A stretch of DNA of 64,000 nt from Winogradskyella sp. (GCF_028282165.1 NZ_JANQIM010000025.1:62001-126000), one strand, 5' to 3'; counted from the first letter of the stretch, positions 1 through 9,351 are shown. Program-made: numbers and translations. The notes: generated from the letters alone by a model not told the origin.

Positions 1-378
1 AATATCCTTTGGTGTCACGACGGTTTGGTCATTGGTGTCTTGTGCTTTATTACGTAATTTGTTCATGGCCTTTACTACAATAAAGATGGTAAAACCGATA
101 ATTAAAAAATCTAGAAAGACCTCTATTAAGGCACCATAAGCTACGACAACTTCACTCGTAGTCACGGTTCCTGCTGCATCTGTTACCCCATCCCTTAGCA
201 CCAATTTTTTATCCTGAAAATTAACGCCATCAGACAGTAATGACAACGGTGGTAACAAAACCTGCTTGGCCAATACACCAATCACTTTATTAAAGGCAGC
301 ACCGATAATGATACCAATGGCCATGTCCATCATATTGCCCTTTACGGCAAATTCTTTAAATTCTTTGAGGAGTTTCAT
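1..378 (-). CDS. mscL: Large-conductance mechanosensitive channel MscL (partial, C-terminus cut by window)
   Basis: Translating the minus strand from the ATG at 378 gives an MscL N-terminus (MKLLKEFKEFAVKGN, then MDMAIGIIIGAAFNKV), the conserved amphipathic helix and first pore helix. After a periplasmic loop comes the second membrane helix (FLDFLIIGFTIFIVVKAMNK). MscL is a homopentameric inner-membrane valve that opens under hypo-osmotic shock. The 126 codons seen run off the left edge, so only a short cytoplasmic tail is missing. Identification is from family motifs and is secure. An MscS-like channel lies nearby at 4989. Confidence 0.95.
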   Translation of the reverse strand, partial: MKLLKEFKEFAVKGNMMDMAIGIIIGAAFNKVIGVLAKQVLLPPLSLLSDGVNFQDKKLVLRDGVTDAAGTVTTSEVVVAYGALIEVFLDFLIIGFTIFIVVKAMNKLRNKAQDTNDQTVVTPKDI

Positions 379-458
379 GCTAGTTATTTGTTTTATGTTT
401 CTTTAGTGTGAAATTCGTCAATTCGAGTGAATTTCAGGAATAATTATGAATGAAATTG

Positions 459-536
459 TATCGAGAATAGAATTTCAGCCGTATTGTAGTTCTCGATACG
501 TCCCGACTTTTACTGTCGGGATACTCGAACTGACAA
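459..536. repeat. Intergenic inverted-repeat element (TATCGAGAA / TTCTCGATA type)
   Basis: The 317-bp gap between mscL and the next gene holds no credible gene. It contains TATCGAGAA, then TTCTCGATA, then a second hairpin (TCCCGAC-TTTTACT-GTCGGGA), ending in ACTCGAACTGACA. Relatives of this unit occur at 23331-23434 and 29163-29228, with recognisable but drifted arms. It looks like a dispersed non-coding palindromic element and may fold as RNA between the divergent genes. Confidence 0.6.
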
Positions 537-695
537 CCATTATTTAGTTCTTGCCTCAAAAATTTTTAAATAGTCGTTTCTCACTTTGGTATAGAACTGA
601 GAAACCAATTGATAAATATCTGCTCTGGTTTTGATGTCTGATTTGCCAACAATTCAAAGTTATTCTTTTAAACTAAATCTTACTATTTTTACAGC

Positions 696-1457
696 ATGAT
701 AACTGTTGTTCTTCTTGGTGCTGGCAATGTGGCCACACATCTTTATAAGGCATTTAAAGCTTCTAATGCAGTAACTATTGTGCAGTGGTACAATCGCAAT
801 TATACTGCTATTTCATCTTATGCCAACGAGGTTGATATTACTGATGATTTATCAAAATTAAAAGAGGCTGACCTATATATTTTGGCCATTAGTGATGACA
901 GCATTTCTAAGGTATCTAAGGACTTACCTTTTGAAAGCCGATTGGTAGCTCATACTTCGGGAAGTGTTTCTATTCACGATTTGGACAAGAAAAACCAGCG
1001 TGCCGTGTTTTACCCCGTACAGACCTTTTCTAAAGAAGCCGAATTAGACTTTAGTGAAACTCCGATCTGCATTGAGGTTACTGAAAAGCAAAATCTTCAA
1101 TTTATGAAGAATTTGGTTCAAGCATTAGGCTGTACGCCTTATAGAATTACCACAGAACAAAGGCAAACCTTGCACTTGTCGGCTGTGTTCGTTAATAACT
1201 TCACCAATCAATTGTATCGAATTGCACACGAAATAAGTGATGCTAAAAGCATAAATTTTGATATATTAAAACCTTTAATATTAGAAACCGCGAAAAAAGT
1301 TCAAAATATGTCACCTTATATGGCACAAACAGGACCGGCAAAACGAAACGATAAAAAAACCATAAGACGGCATCTAAAGCAACTAGAAAATGAAGAGCAT
1401 AAAGCGATTTACGAACTTTTAACCGCTTCAATAAAAAAAACACATGGACAACGCTAA
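696..1457 (+). CDS. Rossmann-fold and DUF2520 domain protein
   Basis: This is a 253-aa soluble protein. The N-terminus has a dinucleotide-binding fingerprint (GAGNVA, residues 8-13) and a Rossmann region to about residue 115. The C-terminal half is the all-helical DUF2520 domain, with a conserved LSAVFVNNFTNQL stretch. The arrangement resembles ketopantoate-reductase or F420-dependent NADP reductase folds, but no substrate is established. The gene overlaps the following KdsC-like phosphatase by 14 bp, so the two are translationally coupled. A -7-like box (TATTTTTA) lies just before the ATG. Family assignment is good; function is unknown. Confidence 0.85.
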   Translation: MITVVLLGAGNVATHLYKAFKASNAVTIVQWYNRNYTAISSYANEVDITDDLSKLKEADLYILAISDDSISKVSKDLPFESRLVAHTSGSVSIHDLDKKNQRAVFYPVQTFSKEAELDFSETPICIEVTEKQNLQFMKNLVQALGCTPYRITTEQRQTLHLSAVFVNNFTNQLYRIAHEISDAKSINFDILKPLILETAKKVQNMSPYMAQTGPAKRNDKKTIRRHLKQLENEEHKAIYELLTASIKKTHGQR

Positions 1458-1977
1458 AAGCTATAAAGAATATCTAATCAATATTACCACCTTCATCTTT
1501 GATGTAGATGGTGTGCTTACAGACGGCACTATCACAGTCACTACTGATGGAGAAATGCTGCGAAAGATGAGCATTAAAGACGGCTTTGCCTTAAAAACTG
1601 CTGTTGATGCTGGTTTTAATGTTTGTATTATTTCCGGAGGTTCTAACGAAGGTGTTCGGAAACGATTAAAAGGACTTGGCATAACCGATATTTATCTTGG
1701 TGCACATAATAAAATTGAGCAATTGGATGAATATTTGGATATTTACAATATTAAGCCCGAATCTGTGTTGTATATGGGAGATGATATTCCTGATTATCCG
1801 GTGATGAAGTTGGTTGGTCTACCTTGTTGTCCTCAGGATGCAGCACCAGAGATTAAGGCAATTTCAAACTATATTTCGCATAAAAATGGGGGAAAAGGTG
1901 CTGTGCGCGATATTATTGAGCAAGTGCTAAAAGTCCATGGTAAATGGAATGCTAACTTCGATGCAAAATATGACTAA
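1444..1977 (+). CDS. HAD-superfamily phosphatase, KdsC-like (KDO 8-phosphate phosphatase family)
   Basis: This 177-aa protein has the HAD motifs of the small tetrameric KdsC group: DVDGVLTDG with nucleophile/acid Asp20 and Asp22, SGG at residues 64-66, and GDD at 112-114 followed by IPDYPVM. KdsC hydrolyses 3-deoxy-D-manno-octulosonate 8-phosphate in the LPS KDO pathway. Small HADs of this type can act on related sugar phosphates, so the exact substrate is inferred. It sits in a tight run (overlap upstream, 4-bp gap downstream) with a DUF2520 protein and a UbiA enzyme. Confidence 0.85.
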   Translation: MDNAKSYKEYLINITTFIFDVDGVLTDGTITVTTDGEMLRKMSIKDGFALKTAVDAGFNVCIISGGSNEGVRKRLKGLGITDIYLGAHNKIEQLDEYLDIYNIKPESVLYMGDDIPDYPVMKLVGLPCCPQDAAPEIKAISNYISHKNGGKGAVRDIIEQVLKVHGKWNANFDAKYD

Positions 1978-1981
1978 ATAA

Positions 1982-2296
1982 ATGGGACGCAGAAGCAGAA
2001 GACATAGTACAGGTTTTGGTTATATTGGTTTTGGAAACAATCAGGCCACTTTTAACCAAAAGACCTCTGTTCCCTTTTCAGTTTATAAGGAAAAACTGGA
2101 TCTTGAAGCGCATCTCCATTACGAAATGGAATTTATGCACAAAGACCTGACTAAGGCCGATAAACAAAAAATAAAAGATAAAATAAGAAAGCAAGAACGT
2201 AAACTATTTATCAGAACAACCATATTAAGCCTCTTCGTTTTTGCTCTTGTGGCTTTTATAGCCTACTATTTAATTAATCAAATTCTTTCGCGCTAA
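1982..2296 (+). CDS. Small single-pass membrane protein, unknown function
   Basis: This is a 104-aa protein with an arginine-rich start, a charged helical middle (about residues 45-72, rich in Lys and Glu) and one C-terminal transmembrane segment (about residues 75-100, TTILSLFVFALVAFIAYYLI). The short gap to the KdsC-like gene (4 bp) and to the UbiA gene (7 bp) places it in the same transcription unit. It is not recognised as a characterised family. The predicted layout is a cytoplasmic N-terminus with a membrane anchor. Confidence 0.75.
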   Translation: MGRRSRRHSTGFGYIGFGNNQATFNQKTSVPFSVYKEKLDLEAHLHYEMEFMHKDLTKADKQKIKDKIRKQERKLFIRTTILSLFVFALVAFIAYYLINQILSR

Positions 2297-2303
2297 TCCC
2301 CTT

Positions 2304-3230
2304 ATGATTCATTTTCTAAACCTAATTCGTTGGAAAAACCTGGTTATGATTGCACTTGTGCAACTCTTAATAAAATATGCCTTACTCCTCCCCTTTTTTG
2401 AAAGTCACGGCGTTATAACTACGTTAAGTCCTTTGGCTTTTTCATTATTGGTTATTTCCACATTATGTATTGCCGCTAGTGGTTATATCATTAACGATAT
2501 CTATGATATTGAAACCGATAAAGTGAATAAACCCGAACGCGTTATTGTCGGCACCTACGTTTCCGAAAAAGTAGCGCTAAGGCTTTTCATTGTACTTAAT
2601 GTAATTGGCGTTGGATTAGGTTTTTATCTGTCTAACGGTATCGGAAAATCGGGATTTTTCGTAATTTTCTTTATGGCTTCTGCCCTATTGTACATCTACT
2701 CATCTTACTTAAAACAAATGCTTTTGGTTGGTAATATTGTTGTATCCTTAGTAGTGGCCTTAAGCTTACTTTTGGTTGGGATTTTTGAATTGTTACCCGT
2801 AATAAACGAAGGCAACAGAAAGATTCAAATTTTCTTTTTCAGACTTATTCTAGACTACGCCATTTTTGCATTTATGGTTAACCTCGTTCGCGAATTGGTA
2901 AAGGATATAGAAGATATTGATGGTGATTATAAAGCCGGTATGCAAACTTTGCCTATCGTTTTAGGTCGTGATCGTACTACAAAAATTGTATTTATCTTAT
3001 CATTGATTCCTATATTTTCTGTAGTGTATTATGTAGTAACCAACCTATTTAAGCAACAGCTTTTTGTTGGTTATTTTCTAATTTTTATAATAGCACCTTT
3101 AATTTACATTAGTATAAAACTCTTTAGTGCCGAGCATAAATCACATTACAAACACATAAGCTCAGTGCTTAAGCTTGTAATGCTAACGGGACTGCTCTCA
3201 ATAGTGCTATACCCTTTAGTTTTGAAATGA
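2304..3230 (+). CDS. UbiA-family prenyltransferase
   Basis: This 308-aa multi-pass membrane protein carries the two Asp-rich motifs of the UbiA family. The first is around residues 64-72 (NDIYDIETD, followed by KVNKPER). The second is around 201-208 (DIEDIDGD, followed by the conserved KAGMQTLPIVLG). Members transfer polyprenyl chains to aromatic or polar acceptors in quinone, heme or lipid synthesis. Bacteroidota members of this shape are often labelled geranylgeranylglycerol-phosphate geranylgeranyltransferase by similarity, but the acceptor cannot be told from sequence. It is part of the 696-3978 run. Confidence 0.85.
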   Translation: MIHFLNLIRWKNLVMIALVQLLIKYALLLPFFESHGVITTLSPLAFSLLVISTLCIAASGYIINDIYDIETDKVNKPERVIVGTYVSEKVALRLFIVLNVIGVGLGFYLSNGIGKSGFFVIFFMASALLYIYSSYLKQMLLVGNIVVSLVVALSLLLVGIFELLPVINEGNRKIQIFFFRLILDYAIFAFMVNLVRELVKDIEDIDGDYKAGMQTLPIVLGRDRTTKIVFILSLIPIFSVVYYVVTNLFKQQLFVGYFLIFIIAPLIYISIKLFSAEHKSHYKHISSVLKLVMLTGLLSIVLYPLVLK

Positions 3231-3251
3231 GATTCATCGAGGAGTGTAATG

Positions 3252-3345
3252 TGTCATTCCGACAGAGCTGGGTTCTGAGCGAAGACTAAAATAAAGCGAT
3301 GAGGAATCCCATAGTCTTATTTTGTAATGAGATTTAGCTACGCTA
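3252..3345. repeat. Intergenic GTCATTCCGA-type repeat
   Basis: The UbiA-maf gap carries GTCATTCCGAC, then GAGCGAAGAC, GAGGAATC and GAGATTTAGC. This layout recurs, with drift, at 18520-18646 and 20099-20225. No ORF is visible. It is read as a dispersed palindromic element typical of flavobacterial intergenic DNA. Confidence 0.5.
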
Positions 3346-3387
3346 AACCTTATGTTTATGGCTTTAACCATTAACTAGATAATATAT

Positions 3388-3978
3388 ATGCTAAACGAAA
3401 AACTCAAAAAATACCAAATTATTTTGGCTTCAGCCTCACCGAGGCGTCATGCCTTTTTAAAATCCATGAATATTGATTTTGAAGTCAGATTACATCCTTT
3501 TGATGAAATCTATCCCAAAGAATTAAAAGGTACCGAAATAACGGATTTCTTGGCAAAACTTAAAGCTGAAGCCTTTAAAAAAGACCTTAAGGAAAATGAT
3601 ATTTTAATTACAAGCGATACGATTGTTTGGTTAGATGGCAAGGCTATAGAAAAACCAAAAGATAAAAACGATGCGTTTAGGATGATCAAATCATTAAGTA
3701 GTAAAACACACGAAGTAATGACATCGATTTGTTTTACGCAGCAAACCAATCAGAAATTAGTAAATACAACAACCAAAGTCACATTCAAACCTTTGACAGA
3801 CGAAGAAATATGGTTCTATGTTAACACCTACAAACCTTTGGACAAAGCGGGCGCTTATGGCATACAAGAATGGATCGGAGCCATTGGTATTACCAGAATT
3901 GAAGGCTCATACAATAATGTCGTTGGCTTACCTACACATTTATTTTACGAAACGTTAATTAACATTATTAACACCTAA
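3388..3978 (+). CDS. maf: Maf-family nucleotide pyrophosphatase
   Basis: This 196-aa protein has the Maf signature SASPRR (residues 15-20), the catalytic TSDT motif (around residues 75-78) followed by a Lys-rich stretch, and a C-terminal region containing AGAYGIQEW and GSYNNVVGLP. Maf proteins hydrolyse non-canonical or specific nucleoside triphosphates (dTTP, UTP, m7GTP, depending on subfamily) and can affect septation. Subfamily specificity is not assigned here. A secreted lipoprotein follows 24 bp downstream. Confidence 0.92.
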   Translation: MLNEKLKKYQIILASASPRRHAFLKSMNIDFEVRLHPFDEIYPKELKGTEITDFLAKLKAEAFKKDLKENDILITSDTIVWLDGKAIEKPKDKNDAFRMIKSLSSKTHEVMTSICFTQQTNQKLVNTTTKVTFKPLTDEEIWFYVNTYKPLDKAGAYGIQEWIGAIGITRIEGSYNNVVGLPTHLFYETLINIINT

Positions 3979-4002
3979 TATCTTCTTATTTTTGTAAAAA
4001 AT

Positions 4003-4950
4003 TTGAAAATGAATAAGTCTATAAAAGCGCTCATCGTTTTTTTATGCTTTATGTGTGTGCTCATCATCATAATGTCTTGCAAAGACGATAAACCTGAAAC
4101 TTCCGAAACACTTGCCATATCTGAGATAAAGGAAGAACCTATTAAACCAAAAACAATATTATCCCAGGAGTTTAAAGATTATTGGTATGCTGGTGAAGCC
4201 GAAATTACATCCTATAAATTAGAACAAGCGCGTTATGGAGAAATGCGAGATGGTTCTGCAGTTTTAGTTTTTGTTACAGAAGACTTTTTACCTGATGCAC
4301 AAGTAAAAGCAGATAATTACAGTGAATCGAATATCCCGGTTTTAAAACTCAACGCCACCAAAAACTTTAATACTGGTATCTATCCATATTCTATAATGCA
4401 GAGCACCTTTTATCCCGTGGCCAATAACGAGCATGCCATAAAAGTTTCGGCATCAATACAAGAATGGTGCGGACAAGTCTATACACAACTTAACAACAGA
4501 AATGACTTTGAGGTGATGTCGCATTCTTATTTTCAGGACGAAGCGGACCAAAATTTCAGTATTGAGAAAACATGGACCGAAAATGAGCTATGGACGAAAC
4601 TGCGAATCGACCCTAAAAGTTTACCGACTGGTGAACTAAGTCTTGTACCATCTTTAGAATTTACGAGATTAAGACATAAAACCATAAAAGCCTACAATGC
4701 TTTTGCCAACTTAGATGGTGGTGTTTACACCATAACATACCCAGAATTAAACAGAACACTTAAAATAAGTTTCGACCCTGAATTTCCTCATGAGATTTCC
4801 GGTTGGGAAGAAACCACGGTTAATGGCTATGGAGGTTCTGCAAAGACACTTACTACCAAAGCTACCAAATTAGAATCCATTAAATCTGCCTATTGGAGTA
4901 AAAACAATAATGCAGACGAAGGCTTGAGAGAAACTTTAAAATTGCAATAA
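4003..4950 (+). CDS. Conserved lipoprotein following maf, unknown function
   Basis: This is a 315-aa protein. The N-terminal hydrophobic signal ends in a lipobox-like IMSC (Cys26), followed by an Asp/Glu-rich linker, so it is predicted to be a lipoprotein exported across the inner membrane. The body (from about residue 55) is a single compact domain with a conserved WYAGEAEITSY start and many aromatic and Thr residues. It has no Maf motif. A 'septum formation inhibitor Maf' name that such proteins sometimes carry would be inherited from the neighbour. A TATTTTTG box at 3987-3994 could drive its own transcript. Confidence 0.8.
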   Translation: MKMNKSIKALIVFLCFMCVLIIIMSCKDDKPETSETLAISEIKEEPIKPKTILSQEFKDYWYAGEAEITSYKLEQARYGEMRDGSAVLVFVTEDFLPDAQVKADNYSESNIPVLKLNATKNFNTGIYPYSIMQSTFYPVANNEHAIKVSASIQEWCGQVYTQLNNRNDFEVMSHSYFQDEADQNFSIEKTWTENELWTKLRIDPKSLPTGELSLVPSLEFTRLRHKTIKAYNAFANLDGGVYTITYPELNRTLKISFDPEFPHEISGWEETTVNGYGGSAKTLTTKATKLESIKSAYWSKNNNADEGLRETLKLQ

Positions 4951-4988
4951 ATTAAAATTATATTTGTTACAGACCAACGCGCTGTAAC

Positions 4989-5522
4989 ATGACTAAATTC
5001 TTCGAGGCCTATCAATCTGAAATTATCTATTCTGTAGTAGTATTAATAGTCCTATTTATCATAAGGACCATCATAGTACTAAGTGTTAAGCGCATCGGTA
5101 AACGTAGTGGTACAACCGAAGCAAGAGCCAATTTAATAGGGCGTTATGCCACAGTAACATTAGTTCTTATTGCACTTCTCATTGAAGCTTTTATTCTCGG
5201 TTTTGACACAAGAGATATTACCCTGGTATTTTCTTCGGTATTTGCCGTTATTGGTATAGGATTGTTTGCGATCTGGTCCATTTTGAGCAATATTACCTCA
5301 GGTGTTATTATGTTTTTCTCATTCCCGTATAAAGTAGGCGACAAAATAAAGATTCATGATAAGGACTATCCTGTAGAAGCCATTATTGAGGATATTAGGG
5401 CATTTCAACTCATCTTAAGGGAAGATAATGGAGATTTGGTAACCTATCCAAACAATCTTATACTTCAAAAGGCTGTAACTTTAGTAAAAAAAGATGCTTT
5501 AAGCAAAAGTACCTCTAAATAG
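4989..5522 (+). CDS. Small MscS-like mechanosensitive channel
   Basis: This 177-aa protein has about three hydrophobic segments (roughly residues 10-32, 48-70 and 76-100). The last resembles the MscS pore helix, and it is followed by the start of the beta domain (FFSFPYKVGDKIKI, then DYPVEAIIEDIRAFQLILRE). It is much shorter than E. coli MscS (about 286 aa) and lacks the large C-terminal alpha-beta cage. A TATATTTG box at 4959-4966 precedes it. The corA stop and start sites are 3 bp apart, suggesting a channel/transporter operon. Confidence 0.8.
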   Translation: MTKFFEAYQSEIIYSVVVLIVLFIIRTIIVLSVKRIGKRSGTTEARANLIGRYATVTLVLIALLIEAFILGFDTRDITLVFSSVFAVIGIGLFAIWSILSNITSGVIMFFSFPYKVGDKIKIHDKDYPVEAIIEDIRAFQLILREDNGDLVTYPNNLILQKAVTLVKKDALSKSTSK

Positions 5523-5525
5523 ATT

Positions 5526-6605
5526 ATGGCAAGAAAATCATCTAAAAAACGTACTCAAGACTATGTAAAACATATTGGTCAGATACCTGGTACACTTATA
5601 TATACCGGTGAGAAATCTGATAAAGATTTTCAAGTTGAATGCTTTGACTACACAAAAGAAAACGTTGAAGAATCCATCCTATTGAATATTGAAGAAGTCA
5701 TCAACTACAAAGAAACCGATTCGGTGACTTGGATTAATATAGATGGTCTTAAGCATACCGATAAGATTGAAAACATAGGCAAACAATACAATCTTCATCC
5801 TTTAGTACTAGAAGATATTGTAAACACCACCCAACGCCCAAAAATTGATGAGTACGAAGCATATTTGTTTGTAGTACTAAAAATGCTCTACTATGATAAA
5901 AATGGTAGCCTAGTCATTGAACAGGTCAGTCTTGTACTTGGCAAAAATTATGTGCTAACCTTTCAAGAATCCGAAGGTGATGTTTTTGGAACTATAAGGA
6001 ACAGGTTACGTCATAATAATGGAAGAATTAGAGGTTTAAAATCCGATTACCTCATGTATGCTTTAATTGATGCTGTAGTCGATAATTATTACACCATCAT
6101 TGAAACCTTAGGCAATAAGATTGAAGATCTCGAAACCGAATTGTTTGAAGGACATGCAAGAGAAGATGTGAATATTGAAATACAACAACTCAAACGGGAA
6201 ATCCTAAGGGTGAGACGTGCCATATTTCCTTTGCGCGAAATCATTAGCAGAATTACCAAAGACGATCAACCTTTAATCTACAAACGTACAATTACCTATT
6301 ACAGAGATATTTATGACCACCTCATCCAAGTTTCCGAAAATATAGATATTTATCGTGAAATGATCTGGAGTTTAATGGATATGTATATGACTACCATTAG
6401 CAATAAGATGAATGAGGTTATGAAAGTTCTCACCATCATAGCAACCATTTTTATTCCACTAACTTTTATTGCAGGCATATACGGTATGAATTTTAAGTTT
6501 ATCCCTGAGCTTCAATATAAATATGGCTATTTTGTACTTTGGGGCATTATGATCCTTATGTTTTTGGCCATGTTGTATTATTTTAAGCGAAAGAAATGGC
6601 TGTAA
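5526..6605 (+). CDS. corA: CorA-type magnesium/cobalt transporter
   Basis: This 359-aa protein has a long N-terminal cytoplasmic alpha/beta domain, a coiled helical stalk (about residues 180-300), and two C-terminal membrane helices. The diagnostic GMN pore motif (YGMNF) is near residue 320. CorA forms a pentameric Mg2+ (also Co2+/Ni2+) channel gated by intracellular Mg2+. The length and the short Lys-rich tail (KRKKWL) are normal. It lies 3 bp after the MscS-like gene, so the two are very likely cotranscribed. Confidence 0.93.
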   Translation: MARKSSKKRTQDYVKHIGQIPGTLIYTGEKSDKDFQVECFDYTKENVEESILLNIEEVINYKETDSVTWINIDGLKHTDKIENIGKQYNLHPLVLEDIVNTTQRPKIDEYEAYLFVVLKMLYYDKNGSLVIEQVSLVLGKNYVLTFQESEGDVFGTIRNRLRHNNGRIRGLKSDYLMYALIDAVVDNYYTIIETLGNKIEDLETELFEGHAREDVNIEIQQLKREILRVRRAIFPLREIISRITKDDQPLIYKRTITYYRDIYDHLIQVSENIDIYREMIWSLMDMYMTTISNKMNEVMKVLTIIATIFIPLTFIAGIYGMNFKFIPELQYKYGYFVLWGIMILMFLAMLYYFKRKKWL

Positions 6606-6695
6606 GTTATTGTTTTAACCGTTAAACAAAACCTAAAACCAAACCCACTAGCTGGTTACTTTTATATATTTGAAAAGCACTAACTAATACACACC

Positions 6696-9215
6696 ATGCG
6701 CCATATTAAACTTTACCTATACTTCATTTTAGGTAGCTTGGTTACATTACAAGCACAACAACCTGAAAAATTAAGTTCTTCAGAAATTTATGAAGCCGTC
6801 CAAAAACTTAATGTTCTTGGCTCTGTATTATATGTTGCTGCACATCCAGATGATGAAAATACACGCTTAATTTCGTACATGTCTAATGAAGTTAAAGCAC
6901 GTACAGCCTATTTATCCTTAACACGTGGTGATGGTGGGCAGAATCTTATTGGCCCAGAAATAAGGGAGTTGCTCGGCGTTATAAGAACTCAAGAATTGTT
7001 AGCTGCCAGAGGTGTCGATGGTGGCGAACAGCGTTTTTCTAGAGCAAACGATTTTGGTTACTCAAAACATCCCGACGAAACCTTCGATATTTGGAATAAA
7101 GATGACGTACTAGCAGACGTGGTTTGGGCCATTAGAGAATTTAAACCAGACGTAATTATTAATCGCTTTGATCATAGAACGCCTGGTACAACCCACGGTC
7201 ATCATACAGCTTCTGCTATGTTGAGTGTTGAAGCTTTTGATTTAGCCAATGACGCTTCAAAATACCCTTCACAATTAAAACTTACCGAAACGTGGCAGCC
7301 CAAACGATTATTCTTTAATACCTCTTGGTGGTTTTATGGCAGTAGAGAGAACTTTGAAAAAGCCGATAAAAGTAATATGCTCAATTTTGATATTGGTGTC
7401 TACTATCCAACTAAAGGCATGTCCAATAACGAAGTCGCTTCTTTAGCTAGTAGTCAGCATTTGTGCCAAGGATTTGGCCGATTGACCACACGAGGCACAC
7501 AACAAGAATATATAGAATTTCTAAAAGGAGAACCTCTAGATGGAACCAACGATGTTTTTGCGGGAATTGACACTTCCTGGAACAGAATTAAAGATGGACA
7601 AGCCATTGGAAATATTTTAAACGACGTTGAAAAGAATTTCAATTTTGTAAATCCAGCCACACACTTACCACAACTATTGGAAGCTTATAAATTACTCCAA
7701 AATGTTGATGATGAGCATTGGAAAACGCTGAAGTCTAAAGAGCTAAAAACCATTATTGAAGCTTGTGCTGGTCTGTATTTAGAAGTTTCGGCCAACACAC
7801 CACATACATCACCAAATTCAACTGTGAGTCTTAAAATAGAAGCTTTAAACCGAAGCAAGGCAAAAATTAACTTAGTATCCTACAAGCTTTCAACACTTGA
7901 AAATGGAATTTCGAAACAAATGGAAATGCCAGAAAATGAGCGTTTGAATTTTGAAGAAGGAATTACTATTCCAAATAATATCACCTCTACTGCACCTTAC
8001 TGGCTTAACAAGAAAAGTTCTTTGGGTATGTACCATGTTGAAGAGCAACAACTAATCGGACTACCAGAAACGCCGAGGGCTGTTTTTGTAGATTTTAATT
8101 TGAATATCGAAGGTACACCTCTAACCATTACCAAGCCTGTAGTCTATCGTTATTCAAAACCAGACAAAGGCGAATTATATAGACCTTTTGAAATCATTCC
8201 AGAAGTATCAGCTAGCATAAGCGATAAGGTATTTATATTTGAAAACGACCAACAAAAAGAAATAGAAATTACTGTGAAAGCAGGACGCAATGCCATTGAG
8301 GGTTATGTACAAATGGCTTATCCTAACGATTGGAATGTGTACCCACAAAAACAAAAAATAGAAATTGCTACTAAAGGAGATATTCAAAAAGTAGTGTTTA
8401 CCGTTATTCCCCCTAAAGATCAAAGCGATGGGCTAATTACGCCAATGGTTAATATTAATGGGGAATTTTATACAGATGAGCTGATTGAAATTGATTATAC
8501 ACACATTCCTTACCAAACGGTGCTTATGCCTAGCGTTAGCAAAGTAGTGCGCTTAGACATCAAAAAACGTGGTGAAAATATTGGTTACATAGAAGGCGCA
8601 GGTGATGTTGTCCCTGAAAGTTTACGTCAAATTGGCTATAATGTCACCATTATTAAACCAGAACAAATAGCTTCGGAAAACCTAGTAAACTTTGATGCTA
8701 TTGTTGTAGGAATTAGAGCTTATAACATTTTAGACGAATTGAAGTTTAAACAAAAATTTCTGCTAGATTATGTAAATGAAGGCGGCAATTTAATTATCCA
8801 ATACAATACCAATAGACGTGTTAAAACTGATAATATCGCACCTTACCCTTTACAGTTATCTAGAGATCGTGTGACTGATGAAAATGCCGAAGTACGTATT
8901 CTAGAGCCTGACCATCCACTTTTAAATTTCCCTAATAAGATTACCCAAAAGGATTTTGAAGGTTGGGTTCAAGAACGTGGCCTCTATTTCCCCAATCAGT
9001 GGTCAGAAGAATTTACACCACTATTAGCAATGAATGATAAGGGTGAAAGCTCAAAAGAAGGTAGCCTACTTGTCGCTAATTACGGAAAAGGACATTACAT
9101 CTATACAGGCTTAAGTTTCTTTAGGGAATTTCCTGCAGGTGTTTCGGGTGCTTACCGCCTTTTTGTTAATCTTCTATCTGCGGGTAAAGAAGACAAAACA
9201 ACACTTAAAAACTAA
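6696..9215 (+). CDS. Secreted PIG-L/LmbE family deacetylase with C-terminal GATase-like domain
   Basis: This 839-aa protein has an N-terminal signal peptide (ending near residue 20, LQAQQ). The PIG-L domain carries the metal motif AHPDDE (residues 49-54) and HGHH (167-170). PIG-L enzymes remove N-acetyl groups from sugar conjugates using zinc. The middle (about 370-600) is beta-rich. The last ~200 residues (from about IGYIEGAGD) look like a class I glutamine-amidotransferase/ThuA-like fold. It heads a run with a 39-aa membrane peptide, a sodium:solute symporter and a Gfo/Idh/MocA enzyme, suggesting periplasmic processing and uptake of an amino-sugar compound. Confidence 0.88.
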   Translation: MRHIKLYLYFILGSLVTLQAQQPEKLSSSEIYEAVQKLNVLGSVLYVAAHPDDENTRLISYMSNEVKARTAYLSLTRGDGGQNLIGPEIRELLGVIRTQELLAARGVDGGEQRFSRANDFGYSKHPDETFDIWNKDDVLADVVWAIREFKPDVIINRFDHRTPGTTHGHHTASAMLSVEAFDLANDASKYPSQLKLTETWQPKRLFFNTSWWFYGSRENFEKADKSNMLNFDIGVYYPTKGMSNNEVASLASSQHLCQGFGRLTTRGTQQEYIEFLKGEPLDGTNDVFAGIDTSWNRIKDGQAIGNILNDVEKNFNFVNPATHLPQLLEAYKLLQNVDDEHWKTLKSKELKTIIEACAGLYLEVSANTPHTSPNSTVSLKIEALNRSKAKINLVSYKLSTLENGISKQMEMPENERLNFEEGITIPNNITSTAPYWLNKKSSLGMYHVEEQQLIGLPETPRAVFVDFNLNIEGTPLTITKPVVYRYSKPDKGELYRPFEIIPEVSASISDKVFIFENDQQKEIEITVKAGRNAIEGYVQMAYPNDWNVYPQKQKIEIATKGDIQKVVFTVIPPKDQSDGLITPMVNINGEFYTDELIEIDYTHIPYQTVLMPSVSKVVRLDIKKRGENIGYIEGAGDVVPESLRQIGYNVTIIKPEQIASENLVNFDAIVVGIRAYNILDELKFKQKFLLDYVNEGGNLIIQYNTNRRVKTDNIAPYPLQLSRDRVTDENAEVRILEPDHPLLNFPNKITQKDFEGWVQERGLYFPNQWSEEFTPLLAMNDKGESSKEGSLLVANYGKGHYIYTGLSFFREFPAGVSGAYRLFVNLLSAGKEDKTTLKN

Positions 9216-9227
9216 CAACTGATTAAT

Positions 9228-9347
9228 ATGCAAAACCAAGACCAACCTCAACCAAAACAAAAATGGGATAAAATGTACACCATTGTGTTAATTGCCAATG
9301 CCTTATACATTGTTTTGTTTTACTTTATAACAGCTTCATTCGCTTAG
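9228..9347 (+). CDS. 39-aa single-pass membrane peptide between PIG-L and SSS transporter
   Basis: The ATG at 9228 opens a 39-aa frame ending at the TAG at 9345-9347. It has a Gln/Lys-rich head (MQNQDQPQPKQKWDKM) and one transmembrane helix (YTIVLIANALYIVLFYFIT). It lies 12 bp after the deacetylase and 4 bp before the symporter ATG, which fits a real cotranscribed small gene. The position suggests an accessory subunit of the transporter, as with small partners of other SSS symporters. This is inference only. Confidence 0.7.
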   Translation: MQNQDQPQPKQKWDKMYTIVLIANALYIVLFYFITASFA

Positions 9348-9351
9348 GCTT

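Noticed and set aside
6612-6627. GTTTTAACCGTTAAAC before the PIG-L gene as a third copy of the light operator
   Set aside because: Half-sites are in the opposite order, there is no 44-bp spacing to a TATCTTTA box, and gene content is unrelated.
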